Source: Variovorax sp. S12S4 (GTDB lineage: Bacteria; Pseudomonadota; Gammaproteobacteria; Burkholderiales; Burkholderiaceae_C). Taken from it: a DNA stretch of 64,000 nucleotides. Shown piece after piece: positions 1 to 8,070 of this stretch. Below the pieces are notes generated by a model. The model was given only the letters and a program-made list of their open reading frames with translations, ran no database searches and was not told where the DNA came from. The DNA is taken from NCBI RefSeq assembly GCF_023195515.1, contig NZ_JALPKR020000002.1, positions 4,503,001-4,567,000 on the forward strand, in the 5' to 3' direction. Both the position numbers and the translations under genes were made by a program. Numbering within the stretch: the first letter of the stretch is position 1; each line of letters starts with the position of its first letter.

Positions 1-1452
1 ATTCCCGTGCAGCAGCCCGAAAAGAACGAGCTGCACGATGCGCCTGAAGTGCAGGACGTGGTCGCGCTGATTGATGCGCTGGTCTCGCCCGCGCACGACC
101 TCTCCCTGGCACGTGCGCTCAAGTCACCGCTGTTCGGCATCGGCGACGACGCACTGGTGCAGTTGGCGCTGCGCCAGCGCGAGCACCCCTCTGTGAGCTG
201 GTTCGCGCTGATCCAGAAGGGCGAAGGCTTGCCGCCGGAACTGGTCGAGGCGGGCGCCAAGCTCAAGCAATGGCGGCGCTGGCTTGCTGCGTTGCCACCG
301 CACGATGCGCTCGATGCGATCTTTCACGACGGCGATGTGCTCGCCAGGTTCGGCGCCGCCATGCCTTCGGCCATGCGCCAGAGTGCCTTGGCCAATCTGC
401 GGGGGCTGCTGGCGGCATCGCTGGAGATCGAAGGCGCGCGCTACGCCACGCCTTATGCGCTGGTGCGCGCATTGCGGGCCGGGGGCGTCAGGGCGCCGTC
501 CGTCGCCGTGCCCGATGCGGTGCAACTGCTTACCGTGCACGGTGCCAAGGGCCTCGAGGCCGACACCGTGCTGATGCTCGACTGCGACGCGCCGCCGCCG
601 CGCGCCCAGACCATGGGCGTGCTGGTCGAATGGAAGGGCAGCGACAGTGCGCCCACGCGTTTCGTGTTCCTGGCGAGCGAGAAAACACCGCCGGGCTGCG
701 CCACCACGTTGCTCGAAGAAGAACAGCGCGCGCGCCACCGCGAAGAGCTCAATGGTCTTTACGTCGCAACCACCCGGGCGCGCGAGCGCCTTGTGCTGTC
801 GTCGGTGCAGCCGGCCCGCGCCAACGAGGGCAGCTGGTGGTCGCGGCTCGAGTCGATGTGCGAACCGGCCGAAGCCGATGAGCCGCTGATCGTGTTGCCG
901 GTGGCTTCCGGTGCGGGCAGCTTCCCGATGAAGCAGATGCCCACGCTCGCGCCGACCGTCAAGGAACCCGTGGTTATCAAGAAAGCCGCCGACGCCACGG
1001 TCGATGCGCGCGCTGCCGCGTTCGGCCAGGCGATGCACCGTCTGCTCGAATGGGCCGAGCCGGGCGAGCCGCTGCCGGCCGCGCATGTGCGCGCCGCGGC
1101 GCGCGAGTTCTTGCTCGACGCGCAGCAGGCACGCGGCGCCGCGGTGCTCGCCGAGCGCATTCGCGGCGGCGCCGGCGCATGGGCTTGGAATGAGCGCATG
1201 ATCGACTGGCACGGCAATGAAGTCACCCTGGTGCACGAGGGCGAAACGCTGCGCATCGACCGGCTGGTGCGCGAGCGCGCCACCGGTGCCTGGTGGATCC
1301 TCGACTACAAATCTGCCGCCCGCCCTGAGCGCGACGCGGCACTCATCGCACAGATGCAGCGCTACCGCGCGGCTGTGCAACATGCCTATCCCGGTGCCAC
1401 GGTGCGCGCCGCGTTCCTGACCGGGCAGGGCGAACTGGTAAATCTCGAATGA
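1..1452 (+). CDS. RecB/AddA-like helicase-nuclease, C-terminal part
   Basis: The reading frame is open from the first base, so this is the 3' part of a longer gene. The visible protein holds the end of a UvrD/RecB superfamily 1 helicase: motif V (TVHGAKGLEADTV) and motif VI (LYVATTRARERLVL). A RecB-type PD-(D/E)xK nuclease domain follows, with its core acidic and lysine residues in LRIDRLV and WILDYKSA and the downstream QMQRYR motif. Such enzymes unwind and resect double-strand ends during recombination repair (family knowledge). The N-terminal Walker A half and any AddB-like partner would lie left of the window. The stop overlaps the next ATG as ATGA, so the two genes are probably co-transcribed. 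Confidence 0.88.
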   Translation: MPVQQPEKNELHDAPEVQDVVALIDALVSPAHDLSLARALKSPLFGIGDDALVQLALRQREHPSVSWFALIQKGEGLPPELVEAGAKLKQWRRWLAALPPHDALDAIFHDGDVLARFGAAMPSAMRQSALANLRGLLAASLEIEGARYATPYALVRALRAGGVRAPSVAVPDAVQLLTVHGAKGLEADTVLMLDCDAPPPRAQTMGVLVEWKGSDSAPTRFVFLASEKTPPGCATTLLEEEQRARHREELNGLYVATTRARERLVLSSVQPARANEGSWWSRLESMCEPAEADEPLIVLPVASGAGSFPMKQMPTLAPTVKEPVVIKKAADATVDARAAAFGQAMHRLLEWAEPGEPLPAAHVRAAAREFLLDAQQARGAAVLAERIRGGAGAWAWNERMIDWHGNEVTLVHEGETLRIDRLVRERATGAWWILDYKSAARPERDAALIAQMQRYRAAVQHAYPGATVRAAFLTGQGELVNLE

Positions 1453-2693
1453 CTCTTTCCCATACCGTCGCCGTCATCGGCGGCGGACCTGCCGGCCTCA
1501 TGGCGGCCGAAGTCTTGAGCGCGTCCGGCGTGCAGGTGCACGTGTACGACGCCATGCCCTCGGTGGGCCGCAAGTTCCTGTTGGCCGGCCGTGGCGGGCT
1601 CAACCTTACGCACTCCGAGCCCTTCGACATCTTCATGAGCCGGTTTGGCGACCGGCGCGCGCAGCTCGAACCCATGCTCACCCAGTTCGGCCCGGAGCAG
1701 GTGCGCCAATGGGCAGCGGGCCTGGGCATCGAGACCTTCGTCGGCACCTCGGGCCGCGTCTTCCCGACCGACATGAAAGCCGCGCCGTTGCTGCGTGCAT
1801 GGCTGCAGCGGCTGCGCGCAGCGGGCGTGCAGTTTCATATGCGCCATCGCTGGCTTGTGGGCGGAGATGAGCCGATCGCTGCGGCTTCGCTGCGGTTCGC
1901 CACCCCGGCAGGCGAGGCCGCCGTGAAGGCCGATGCGGTAGTGCTCGCGCTCGGTGGTGCCAGTTGGGCGCGGCTGGGCTCCGATGGCGCTTGGGCGCCG
2001 TGGCTCCAGGCACGCGGGGTCGACGTTGCGCCGCTGCTTCCCGCCAATTGCGGCTTCGATGGAGCAGGGTGGAGCGAACATTTCTCCAGCCGCTTCGCGG
2101 GCCAGCCCTTCAAGTCGGTCGCCATTTCGTTCACCGACAGCCACGGCCGCCGCTTTGCACGCAAGGGCGAGTTCGTTGCGACTGCAACCGGCATCGAGGG
2201 TAGCCTGATCTACGCAGCATCGGCATTGCTGCGTGACGAGATTACTGCGCACGGCAGCGCCACGCTGCTGCTCGATCTGCTGCCAGACCGCAGCGCCGAG
2301 CAAGTGCTGGCTGCCGTCACGCATCCGCGCGGCGCCCGTTCGCTCAGCAGCCATCTCAAGAGCCGGCTCGGCCTGGAAGGCATCAAGGCCGGTGTGCTGC
2401 ACGAAGTGCTGAGCCGAGAGGCCATGCAAGACCCTGCGCAACTGGCAGCAACCATCAAGGCCGTACCGCTGCGGCTGGTTGCGGCACGCCCCATCGATGA
2501 AGCCATCAGCACCGCGGGTGGTGTTCGCTTCGATGCGCTGGACGAAGGGCTCATGGCGAGCGCATTGCCGGGCGTGTTCGTTGCGGGAGAAATGCTCGAT
2601 TGGGAGGCGCCGACCGGCGGTTACCTGCTGACGGCCTCCATGGCCAGTGGTGCGGCCGCGGCCCGCGGAGCCATCAAGCAACTGGATCTTTAG
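1449..2693 (+). CDS. HI0933/BaiN-type NAD(P)/FAD-dependent flavoprotein
   Basis: A 414-residue protein of the HI0933-like flavoprotein family (TIGR03862 type). It starts with a Rossmann dinucleotide-binding loop (VIGGGPAGLMAAE). It then shows the family's lysine/glycine segment (GRKFLLAGRGGLNLTHSE) and ends with the second FAD-binding region (GVFVAGEMLDWEAPTGGYLL). The length suits the family. The substrate is not established for this subgroup; proposed roles are reductase functions on unsaturated substrates or in RNA/cofactor metabolism. The start codon overlaps the upstream stop (ATGA), which suggests translational coupling. No defects are seen. Confidence 0.88.
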   Translation: MTLSHTVAVIGGGPAGLMAAEVLSASGVQVHVYDAMPSVGRKFLLAGRGGLNLTHSEPFDIFMSRFGDRRAQLEPMLTQFGPEQVRQWAAGLGIETFVGTSGRVFPTDMKAAPLLRAWLQRLRAAGVQFHMRHRWLVGGDEPIAAASLRFATPAGEAAVKADAVVLALGGASWARLGSDGAWAPWLQARGVDVAPLLPANCGFDGAGWSEHFSSRFAGQPFKSVAISFTDSHGRRFARKGEFVATATGIEGSLIYAASALLRDEITAHGSATLLLDLLPDRSAEQVLAAVTHPRGARSLSSHLKSRLGLEGIKAGVLHEVLSREAMQDPAQLAATIKAVPLRLVAARPIDEAISTAGGVRFDALDEGLMASALPGVFVAGEMLDWEAPTGGYLLTASMASGAAAARGAIKQLDL

Positions 2694-2774
2694 TGGCATA
2701 GTTGAATACTTTTGTATTGTTTATTGCGCGCACAAGGAATAAGCTGCGGGCAGACAAAAACAAAAGGAGCAGCG

Positions 2775-4691
2775 ATGACCAGCGTTCCATCGCCGCGCGC
2801 CGCGCGCGGGCTTGCTTATGCATCCCTGGTGTTCCTGGTTTGGTCCGGCGGTGACGCAGGAGGCGGCGCCCGCGCTCAGGGCGCAAATCCGACGCTGGCG
2901 GGCCCGTCCTCCGCATCGGCAAGCAGGCCGGCGCCATCAGACGGACAGCCGGCTTCCCTCACCAGTCCGTCCCCCGGCACCAAGTTCGCCAGCCGCAGCG
3001 CGACCTTCGTCTGGAACAACACGGGTGCCAACCAGTACGGCTTGACGATCCTGTCGGCCTCTTCGGCGACACCCGTGGTGGACACATCGACAAGTGCGAC
3101 AACGCTGACGGTGACAAACCTTCCCATAGACGGCGCGCGGCTCGTGGTTCGGCTGCGCTCCCGATTCAAGGGGAAGTGGCTGCCGGCCAACGAGTACCTG
3201 TTCACGGCAGCCGGATACACCGCGGCGCAATCGACCGCCGCGGTGAAGCCCTGGTCCGATCCGATCACGCTGCCGCTCGTGCCCGCAGCGGCCGCCAACC
3301 TTCCCGACGGCAAGCTGCTTCTGTGGGCAGCCCGCTCGCCGACCAGCTTCAGCACGAGCAGCAACGAGGCGTACACCTACACCTCGGTGTTCGACCCCGC
3401 CACGCGAAGCGCCAGCCCGCTGGTGGTCACGGCCACCGGCCACCAGATGTTCTGCCCTGGCCTGAGCATGCTGGCCGATGGCAGCGTGCTGGTCAGCGGC
3501 GGCAGCGATGCGACGAAGACCTCGATCTACGACCCGGTGCTGGGCGGCTGGATGACGGGTGCGCAACTCGGCATTGCACGTGCCTACCAGTCGAGCACGA
3601 CGATGTCCGACGGCTCCGTGTTCACAGTCGGCGGGTCGTGGAACGGTGGGCAGGGCGGCAAGTACGGCGAGGTGTGGTCGGCCGCCACCAAGACCTGGCG
3701 CACGCTGTCCGGCGTACCGGCCCACATGCCCGATGCGAGCAATGTCTCGAACCCGCCGCTGGCCGGACCGGACGCGGCCGGGGTCTACCGGGGCGACAAC
3801 CACATGTGGCTGTTCGGCGCCGCCAACGGATGGGTATTCCACGCCGGGCCTGCTGCCGCAATGCACTGGATCGACACGCGCGGCAGCGGCGCCATCCTGC
3901 AGGCCGGGCTACGCAGCGACGACCCCTATGCCATGACTGCCAGCGCCGTGATGTACGACATCGGCAAGATCCTCAAGCTCGGTGGCGCGCCCAACCACGA
4001 CAGCGGCAACGCCTTCAAGACCGCCTACATCATCGACATCAGCGCGGGCGCGCCGGCGGCGCCCACGGTGCGCAAGCTTTCGCCGATGGCCTATGGCCGA
4101 ACCTTTGTCAACAGCGTGGTGCTGCCTAACGGCGAGGTGTTCGTGATAGGCGGACAGACGCAGCCCGTTCCGTTTTCCGACTCCTACAGTGTGCTGGCGG
4201 CCGAGCTGTGGAGCCCGGTGCTGGAGAGCTTCATCACGGTGCCGCCGATGCAGAAACCGCGCAACTATCACAGCGTGGCCCTGCTGCTGCCGGACGCACG
4301 CGTGCTGACAGGCGGCGGCGGGCTGTGCGACTGTGCGGGCGACCACCCGGACGCGGAGATCTACACGCCACCGTACCTGCTGGCGGCGGACGGTTCGCCG
4401 GCGTCCCGCCCGGCCATCACTGCCGCGCCGGCCAGCGCCACATGGGGGAGCCAGATCGCCGTGGCCACCGACCGCGCGGCGGCCCATTTTTCGCTGGTGC
4501 GCATGGCATCGGCCACTCACTCGGTCAACACCGATCAGCGCCGCATCCCGCTGTCATTCACGGGCACGGCAGGCAACTACCAGTTGGGCATTCCGACCGA
4601 TCGCGGGACGGTGCTGCCGGGCAACTACATGCTGTTCGCACTCGACAGCAGCGGCGTGCCGAGCGTGGCGCGCACCATCAACATCCAGTAG
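2775..4691 (+). CDS. Galactose/glyoxal oxidase-like copper radical enzyme
   Basis: A 638-residue secreted protein. After an N-terminal signal peptide (likely cleavage near ARAQ-GAN) comes a beta-sandwich segment (about 60-150), a kelch-type propeller, and a C-terminal DUF1929 / early-set domain (about 540-638). The full copper-radical site is readable: Cys227 in MFCPG and Tyr271 in ARAYQSS would form the Tyr-Cys cofactor, Tyr498-His499 sits in PRNYHS, and His582 in THSVNTDQRR. These match Cys228, Tyr272, Tyr495-His496 and His581 of fungal galactose oxidase in order and spacing. It should oxidise alcohols or aldehydes and release H2O2. The start was chosen at ATG 2775 because AAAGGAG lies just upstream; an earlier in-frame codon gives no signal peptide. 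A cytochrome c and a SCO chaperone follow. Confidence 0.9.
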   Translation: MTSVPSPRAARGLAYASLVFLVWSGGDAGGGARAQGANPTLAGPSSASASRPAPSDGQPASLTSPSPGTKFASRSATFVWNNTGANQYGLTILSASSATPVVDTSTSATTLTVTNLPIDGARLVVRLRSRFKGKWLPANEYLFTAAGYTAAQSTAAVKPWSDPITLPLVPAAAANLPDGKLLLWAARSPTSFSTSSNEAYTYTSVFDPATRSASPLVVTATGHQMFCPGLSMLADGSVLVSGGSDATKTSIYDPVLGGWMTGAQLGIARAYQSSTTMSDGSVFTVGGSWNGGQGGKYGEVWSAATKTWRTLSGVPAHMPDASNVSNPPLAGPDAAGVYRGDNHMWLFGAANGWVFHAGPAAAMHWIDTRGSGAILQAGLRSDDPYAMTASAVMYDIGKILKLGGAPNHDSGNAFKTAYIIDISAGAPAAPTVRKLSPMAYGRTFVNSVVLPNGEVFVIGGQTQPVPFSDSYSVLAAELWSPVLESFITVPPMQKPRNYHSVALLLPDARVLTGGGGLCDCAGDHPDAEIYTPPYLLAADGSPASRPAITAAPASATWGSQIAVATDRAAAHFSLVRMASATHSVNTDQRRIPLSFTGTAGNYQLGIPTDRGTVLPGNYMLFALDSSGVPSVARTINIQ

Positions 4692-4724
4692 CGGCCGGCG
4701 CGTGTCGCGAAGCCGGGGCTTTCG

Positions 4725-5165
4725 ATGATGATGCTGGCGCTGGCGCTCGGAACCGCACTGGCCGTTGGCCCGTCGGAAAAGACTGAAGCCGCGGTGCCTT
4801 CGTCGGTGGCGCGTGGCGCGCGCCTGTTCGATGGCACCGAGCCACTCGCCGGCACGCTGTCCGGCCACAGCGTGCCGCTGCCGGGCGCAGCGACGCGCTG
4901 CATCCAGTGCCACGCGGGACCCGGCAAGTCCACTGCCGCTGTCTACGGTTTTGCGCCGCCGCTCGACCGGCGCCAATTGCGCGAAGTCCTCCCGCGCCGC
5001 GGCGGACCGCCCGTCGCGTACGAGCGCGCATCCTTCTGCCGCACGCTGCGCACCGGCATCGACCCAGCCCATGTCGCGCTGCCCCGAGCCATGCCGCGCT
5101 TCGATGCCGACGAAGGCCAGTGCGCGGCGTTGTGGGACTACCTGACGCAAGCCCTTGCTCAATGA
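4725..5165 (+). CDS. Small secreted mono-heme cytochrome c
   Basis: A 146-residue protein with a short hydrophobic N-terminus (MMMLALALGTALA) that should act as an export signal. One heme-attachment motif is present, Cys59-x-x-Cys62-His63 (CIQCH), and a candidate axial methionine lies near residue 124 (RAMPRF). The size fits class I cytochromes c. It lies 33 bases after the copper-radical oxidase gene and overlaps the SCO gene region, so it may take electrons from, or regenerate, the oxidase; this is inference from position. No strong Shine-Dalgarno is seen, so translation may depend on coupling. Confidence 0.8.
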   Translation: MMMLALALGTALAVGPSEKTEAAVPSSVARGARLFDGTEPLAGTLSGHSVPLPGAATRCIQCHAGPGKSTAAVYGFAPPLDRRQLREVLPRRGGPPVAYERASFCRTLRTGIDPAHVALPRAMPRFDADEGQCAALWDYLTQALAQ

Positions 5166-5191
5166 CTCAATGAACTCAATGAACCCAATGA
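5165..5191 (+). repeat. 9-bp tandem repeat at the SCO gene start
   Basis: Three head-to-tail copies of actcaatga, the third with one mismatch (acccaatga), straddle the stop of the cytochrome gene. Each copy adds an in-frame ATG-AAC to the next reading frame, giving possible starts at 5170, 5179 and 5188. Copy-number change would alter the N-terminus by three residues without breaking the frame. Confidence 0.7.
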
Positions 5192-5787
5192 ACACGCGGA
5201 GCCCCTTCATACCCTCACGAGGTGCATCCCGCGGGCGCCGGCGCCTGCTTGCCGCCGGTGCACTGGCGTGGCTGGGTGTGCTTTCGGCCCGAGCAAACAC
5301 CAGCATCGGCCCGGTGCTGCCGGCGGTGTCGGCTCCGGCCCTGCCGCTGCGGCGCCACGACGGCGCCACACCGATGCTCGCGGCGCAGTTGCGAGGCGCC
5401 CCAACCGCCGTTCAATTGATGTTTACCGGATGCAGCACGGTCTGCCCGATCCAGGGTGCCTTGTTCTCGACGCTGCAGGCGGCATTGCTGCCCGAGCGCT
5501 ACACGGCGGTGCGCCTGCTGTCGCTGAGCATCGACCCGCTGTCCGACGACCCTGTTGCACTGAGCGCCTGGTTGCGACGCTTCGGCGCACGGCCAACGTG
5601 GAGCGCGGCGGCGCCAGCTCCCGAGGCACTTGAGTCGATGCTCTCGCTGTTCACGGGAGGCGCGGCAGCGGGCGACCGCCATACCGGCCAGGTTTTTCTG
5701 TTTGATCGTCACGCCCGGCTGGTCTGGCGAACCAGCGAGTTGCCGCCGGCCGAAGAGGTCATGGCCGGACTACGACAGATTGGTTAG
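5170..5787 (+). CDS. SCO1/SenC-family copper chaperone
   Basis: A 205-residue exported thioredoxin-fold protein. The N-terminus has a twin-arginine-like signal (RGRRRLLAAGALAWLG). The SCO copper site is intact: Cys88-x3-Cys92 (FTGCSTVCPIQG) and a downstream histidine, His171 (DRHTGQVFLFD). SCO proteins load copper into cytochrome oxidase CuA. In Streptomyces a Sco protein is also needed to mature the copper-radical oxidase GlxA, so its place behind such an oxidase here is meaningful. The start is uncertain among three ATGs made by a 9-bp repeat; 5170 is the first after the previous stop. No clear ribosome-binding site is seen, in line with coupling to the cytochrome gene. Confidence 0.85.
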   Translation: MNSMNPMNTRSPFIPSRGASRGRRRLLAAGALAWLGVLSARANTSIGPVLPAVSAPALPLRRHDGATPMLAAQLRGAPTAVQLMFTGCSTVCPIQGALFSTLQAALLPERYTAVRLLSLSIDPLSDDPVALSAWLRRFGARPTWSAAAPAPEALESMLSLFTGGAAAGDRHTGQVFLFDRHARLVWRTSELPPAEEVMAGLRQIG

Positions 5788-5842
5788 TTGGATGCAGCGG
5801 CTGGGTCTCTGACGGTTTCGCGCGGCTGCGGCGGGGAACGCC

Positions 5843-6532
5843 TCAGGGCCGCGCTGCAGTCCGGGTGTCGGCAAAAACGCTGCGCCCCAGCCAGCGCCAG
5901 AGGTCGCGGGTATCGGATTCCGTGCCGATGACGCGCAGGCGCCGCTCGCGCAGCGCAGCCTCGGCGTCGAGGTCGCCGGTCCAGATCTCGGTCAGCGTCC
6001 GCACGGTCGATTCGACGATCAGCGTCGGTTCGTCGCCGGGGTTGTCGCGGCAGAGGTCGGCGCTGCCCTGATCGACGACCAGCCACCAGCGCCGCTCGCC
6101 CTCGGCTGCGTCGGTGAAGCGGAAGTGGATCACGATGCAGCGCGCGCGCGGGCACTCGTCGATCCGCACGAAGCGGCGGACGTCCCACATCAGGAAGCCG
6201 GCGTCCAGCTGGTCGCGCTTGAGCCGGCTGCCGATCCAGCGCGCGCCCCAATGGCCCAGCGCCATCACGATCGGGCGCAGTTCCTCGCCCGCTGCGGTCA
6301 GGTGATATTCGGCCGTGCTGCCGTCGCCCTGAACCCGCTTGATGACACCCACTTCCTCCAGCTTGCGCAGGCGCTGTGCCAACAGCGAGCCCGACATGCG
6401 CGGCACGCCGCGCCGGATGTCGTTGAAGCGCGTGCTCCCGCACAGCAGCTCGCGCACGACCAGGGGCGTCCAGCGCTCGCACAGCACCTCGGCGCCGCGC
6501 GCCACGGTGCAAAACTGGCCGTAGTCGATCAT
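5843..6532 (-). CDS. HxlR-family winged-helix regulator
   Basis: A 229-residue protein with an N-terminal HxlR/MarR-like winged helix (about 10-100; VLCERWTPLVVREL, then SLLAQRLRKLEEVGVI) followed by a longer C-terminal half that resembles a sterol-carrier-type ligand domain. HxlR regulators are dimeric repressors or activators that often respond to aldehydes, quinones or redox changes. The gene is divergent from a methyltransferase gene, with 109 bases between the starts and an inverted repeat there. This suggests it controls the methyltransferase and itself. Cys18 is placed like the sensor cysteine of some family members, but redox sensing is only inference. Confidence 0.88.
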   Translation of the reverse strand: MIDYGQFCTVARGAEVLCERWTPLVVRELLCGSTRFNDIRRGVPRMSGSLLAQRLRKLEEVGVIKRVQGDGSTAEYHLTAAGEELRPIVMALGHWGARWIGSRLKRDQLDAGFLMWDVRRFVRIDECPRARCIVIHFRFTDAAEGERRWWLVVDQGSADLCRDNPGDEPTLIVESTVRTLTEIWTGDLDAEAALRERRLRVIGTESDTRDLWRWLGRSVFADTRTAARP

Positions 6533-6563
6533 GGTGCCAATTTAGTCCTTGAGGCGAGCCGAG

Positions 6564-6586
6564 GCCAGTACAAATTCTGGACTGGC
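6564..6586. promoter_or_regulatory. Probable HxlR operator (inverted repeat)
   Basis: GCCAGTACA and TGGACTGGC form a 9-bp inverted repeat with one mismatch and a 5-base A/T-rich centre, between the divergent HxlR and methyltransferase genes. HxlR-type regulators bind such dyads. No binding data are implied. Confidence 0.55.
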
Positions 6587-6641
6587 GAACCTCGGGCCGC
6601 ACTGCCATTCTTGAGACTCCCTCACTCGATGGAGACTCATC

Positions 6642-7514
6642 ATGACCACCGTCACAGCCCCGCCGGCATTCAACGCCGCCGCCTTCAAGACCACCACCCG
6701 GGCTCAATGGCAAGCTGCCGCCGAGGCCTGGCATCGCTGGGGACCGTTTCTTGGCCGCTGGCTGGGCGATGCAACGGAAACGATGTTCGACCTGGCCCGC
6801 ATCGGGCCCGGCAGCCGGGTGCTCGACGTCGCGGCCGGTGCGGGCGAGCAGTCGATCGGTGCCGCGCGGCGCGCGGGCGCCAGCGGCCACGTGCTCGCTA
6901 CCGACATCGCGCCGGCCTTGCTCGAGCGCGCGGCCGCGGATGCCAAGGCCGCGGGACTGTCGAACCTTGAGACCCTTGAACTCGACGGCGAGGCGCTCGA
7001 CACGCTGCCCGCCGGCAGCTTCGACGCGGCAATCAGCCGCGTGGGCCTGATCTACTTCCCAGACCAACAGCGCGCGCTCGCCGGCATGCGGCGCGCCTTG
7101 CGTCCGGGCGGGTGGGTGTCGGCGGTCGTCTACTCGACCCCCGAGCGCAACGCCTTCTTCTCGATCCCCGTGAAGATCATCCGCGAACGCGCACGGCTTC
7201 CCGCGCCGCTGCCGGGGCAGCCCGGGCCTTTTTCGCTCGGTGCCGAGGGCGCTCTCGAGGCCGCGTTTGCCAAAGCCGGCTTGCGCGACATCGAGGTGCG
7301 CCGGGTGTCGTCGCCGGTGCGGCTGGCGAGCGCGGTCGAATGCGTGCGCTTCGAACGCGAGTCCTTCGGCGCGCTGCACCAGATGATGGTCGGGCTCGAC
7401 GAAGCCGAGCGCGCGAGCACCTGGGATGCTATTGAAGAGGCGCTGCGCCAGTTCGAAGGCAGCGAAGGCTTCGTCGGGCCGTGCGAAATGCTGGTCGGCG
7501 CGGGAAGCACGTGA
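6642..7514 (+). CDS. Class I SAM-dependent methyltransferase
   Basis: A 290-residue protein with the glycine-rich SAM-binding motif I (VLDVAAGAGEQSIGAA) near residues 62-77, an acidic motif II (LATDIAP), and a post-I region (FDAAISRVGLIYFP). The C-terminal half is variable and probably sets substrate choice, which cannot be told from sequence. It resembles the UbiE/Coq5-like group of small-molecule methyltransferases. It is divergent from an HxlR regulator that probably controls it. Hairpins after the stop, including a T-tailed one, end the transcript. The start ATG 6642 fits the N-terminus; the upstream GGAG is weakly spaced. Confidence 0.85.
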   Translation: MTTVTAPPAFNAAAFKTTTRAQWQAAAEAWHRWGPFLGRWLGDATETMFDLARIGPGSRVLDVAAGAGEQSIGAARRAGASGHVLATDIAPALLERAAADAKAAGLSNLETLELDGEALDTLPAGSFDAAISRVGLIYFPDQQRALAGMRRALRPGGWVSAVVYSTPERNAFFSIPVKIIRERARLPAPLPGQPGPFSLGAEGALEAAFAKAGLRDIEVRRVSSPVRLASAVECVRFERESFGALHQMMVGLDEAERASTWDAIEEALRQFEGSEGFVGPCEMLVGAGST

Positions 7515-7547
7515 GGGTGGGAGTGGGGCTCAGAGCCCCTCTTTCGA

Positions 7548-7583
7548 CGCGCAAGTTCTTGTCTTGAGAACTCGCGGTTTTTT
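7548..7583 (+). terminator. Rho-independent terminator after the methyltransferase gene
   Basis: CGCG..AGTTCT pairs with AGAACT.CGCG, followed by six T residues (7578-7583). A second, shorter hairpin (GGGGCT/AGCCCC, 7525-7539) lies just upstream. The structure sits between the methyltransferase stop and the island repeat. Confidence 0.75.
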
Positions 7584-7587
7584 GATG

Positions 7588-7600
7588 TTAGGTTGACGAG
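7588..7600. repeat. Left 13-bp direct repeat (attachment site)
   Basis: TTAGGTTGACGAG occurs here and again at 12094-12106, where it includes the 3' end of the SRP RNA gene. Sequences outside the 13 bases differ, as expected for the two ends of an inserted element. Confidence 0.75.
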
Positions 7601-8070
7601 ACCAATGCTTTCGCGTTGCGCCCCAGAGGGGAAGCCGTATTGTGCACCCTTCAGCGGAGCACACGAAGGGCACACGCGTTGCGGAGTCCAGAGGGATGGA
7701 TAAGCCCCTGGAAATCCCAGAAAGCTATGGGCAAACAAGCGGTTGGACCGGGGCCGCGTCGCATGTGCGACCGGAGCCGGGAATGGGTACTGGCTCCGAT
7801 ACAAGCTACGGCATCCCAGCGCCTGCGGGACGGGCGTCGGTGAAGGACCCTCCCGTTTTTAACCCGTTTCTCCAGGAAACCTGGCACTACGTCAGCAGCG
7901 CTGAGCGCTCCGGATTGACGCGGGTTGAAGGGCGCCGACTATCGGACGGAAAAAGGCAGCGCTGACGCCCGTAGCAGACAGCAAGCGCGAGGAGCGATGT
8001 GTCCGTTGCGCAAACAATGGAGATGCAGACAAAGCTGTATCAGAATGCAGCACCTAAACTGGAGACACCG
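7601..8070 (+). other. Hairpin-rich 470-base stretch without a convincing gene
   Basis: No reading frame here resembles a known protein. Instead a run of short perfect or near-perfect hairpins is seen: GTGC.CCCTTC with GAAGGG.CAC (7641-7673), GTCGCA/TGCGAC (7758-7771), GGAGCC/GGCTCC (7773-7798), GCGCC/GGCGT, CCAGG/CCTGG (7872-7884) and AGCGCT/AGCGCT. The density suggests a structured RNA or a folded 5' region of the downstream nuclease gene. No class could be assigned: the group II domain V consensus, the SRP fold and CRISPR repeats are all absent. The class remains open, including wRNA/HEARO-like or retron-like RNAs. Confidence 0.4.

Noticed and set aside
124..1383. Long minus-strand frame opposite the RecB-like gene
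   Set aside because: High-GC DNA yields long antisense frames. The product is His/Arg-rich, has no family motif, and lies opposite a gene with clear helicase and nuclease motifs.
7642..7965. 107-residue plus-strand frame in the hairpin region
   Set aside because: Low-complexity, proline/glycine/serine-rich product with no motif. The hairpins explain the sequence better than coding, although coding is not excluded.
7601..8000. Group II intron or retron remnant
   Set aside because: No domain V consensus and no reverse transcriptase gene in the island; only generic hairpins are seen.
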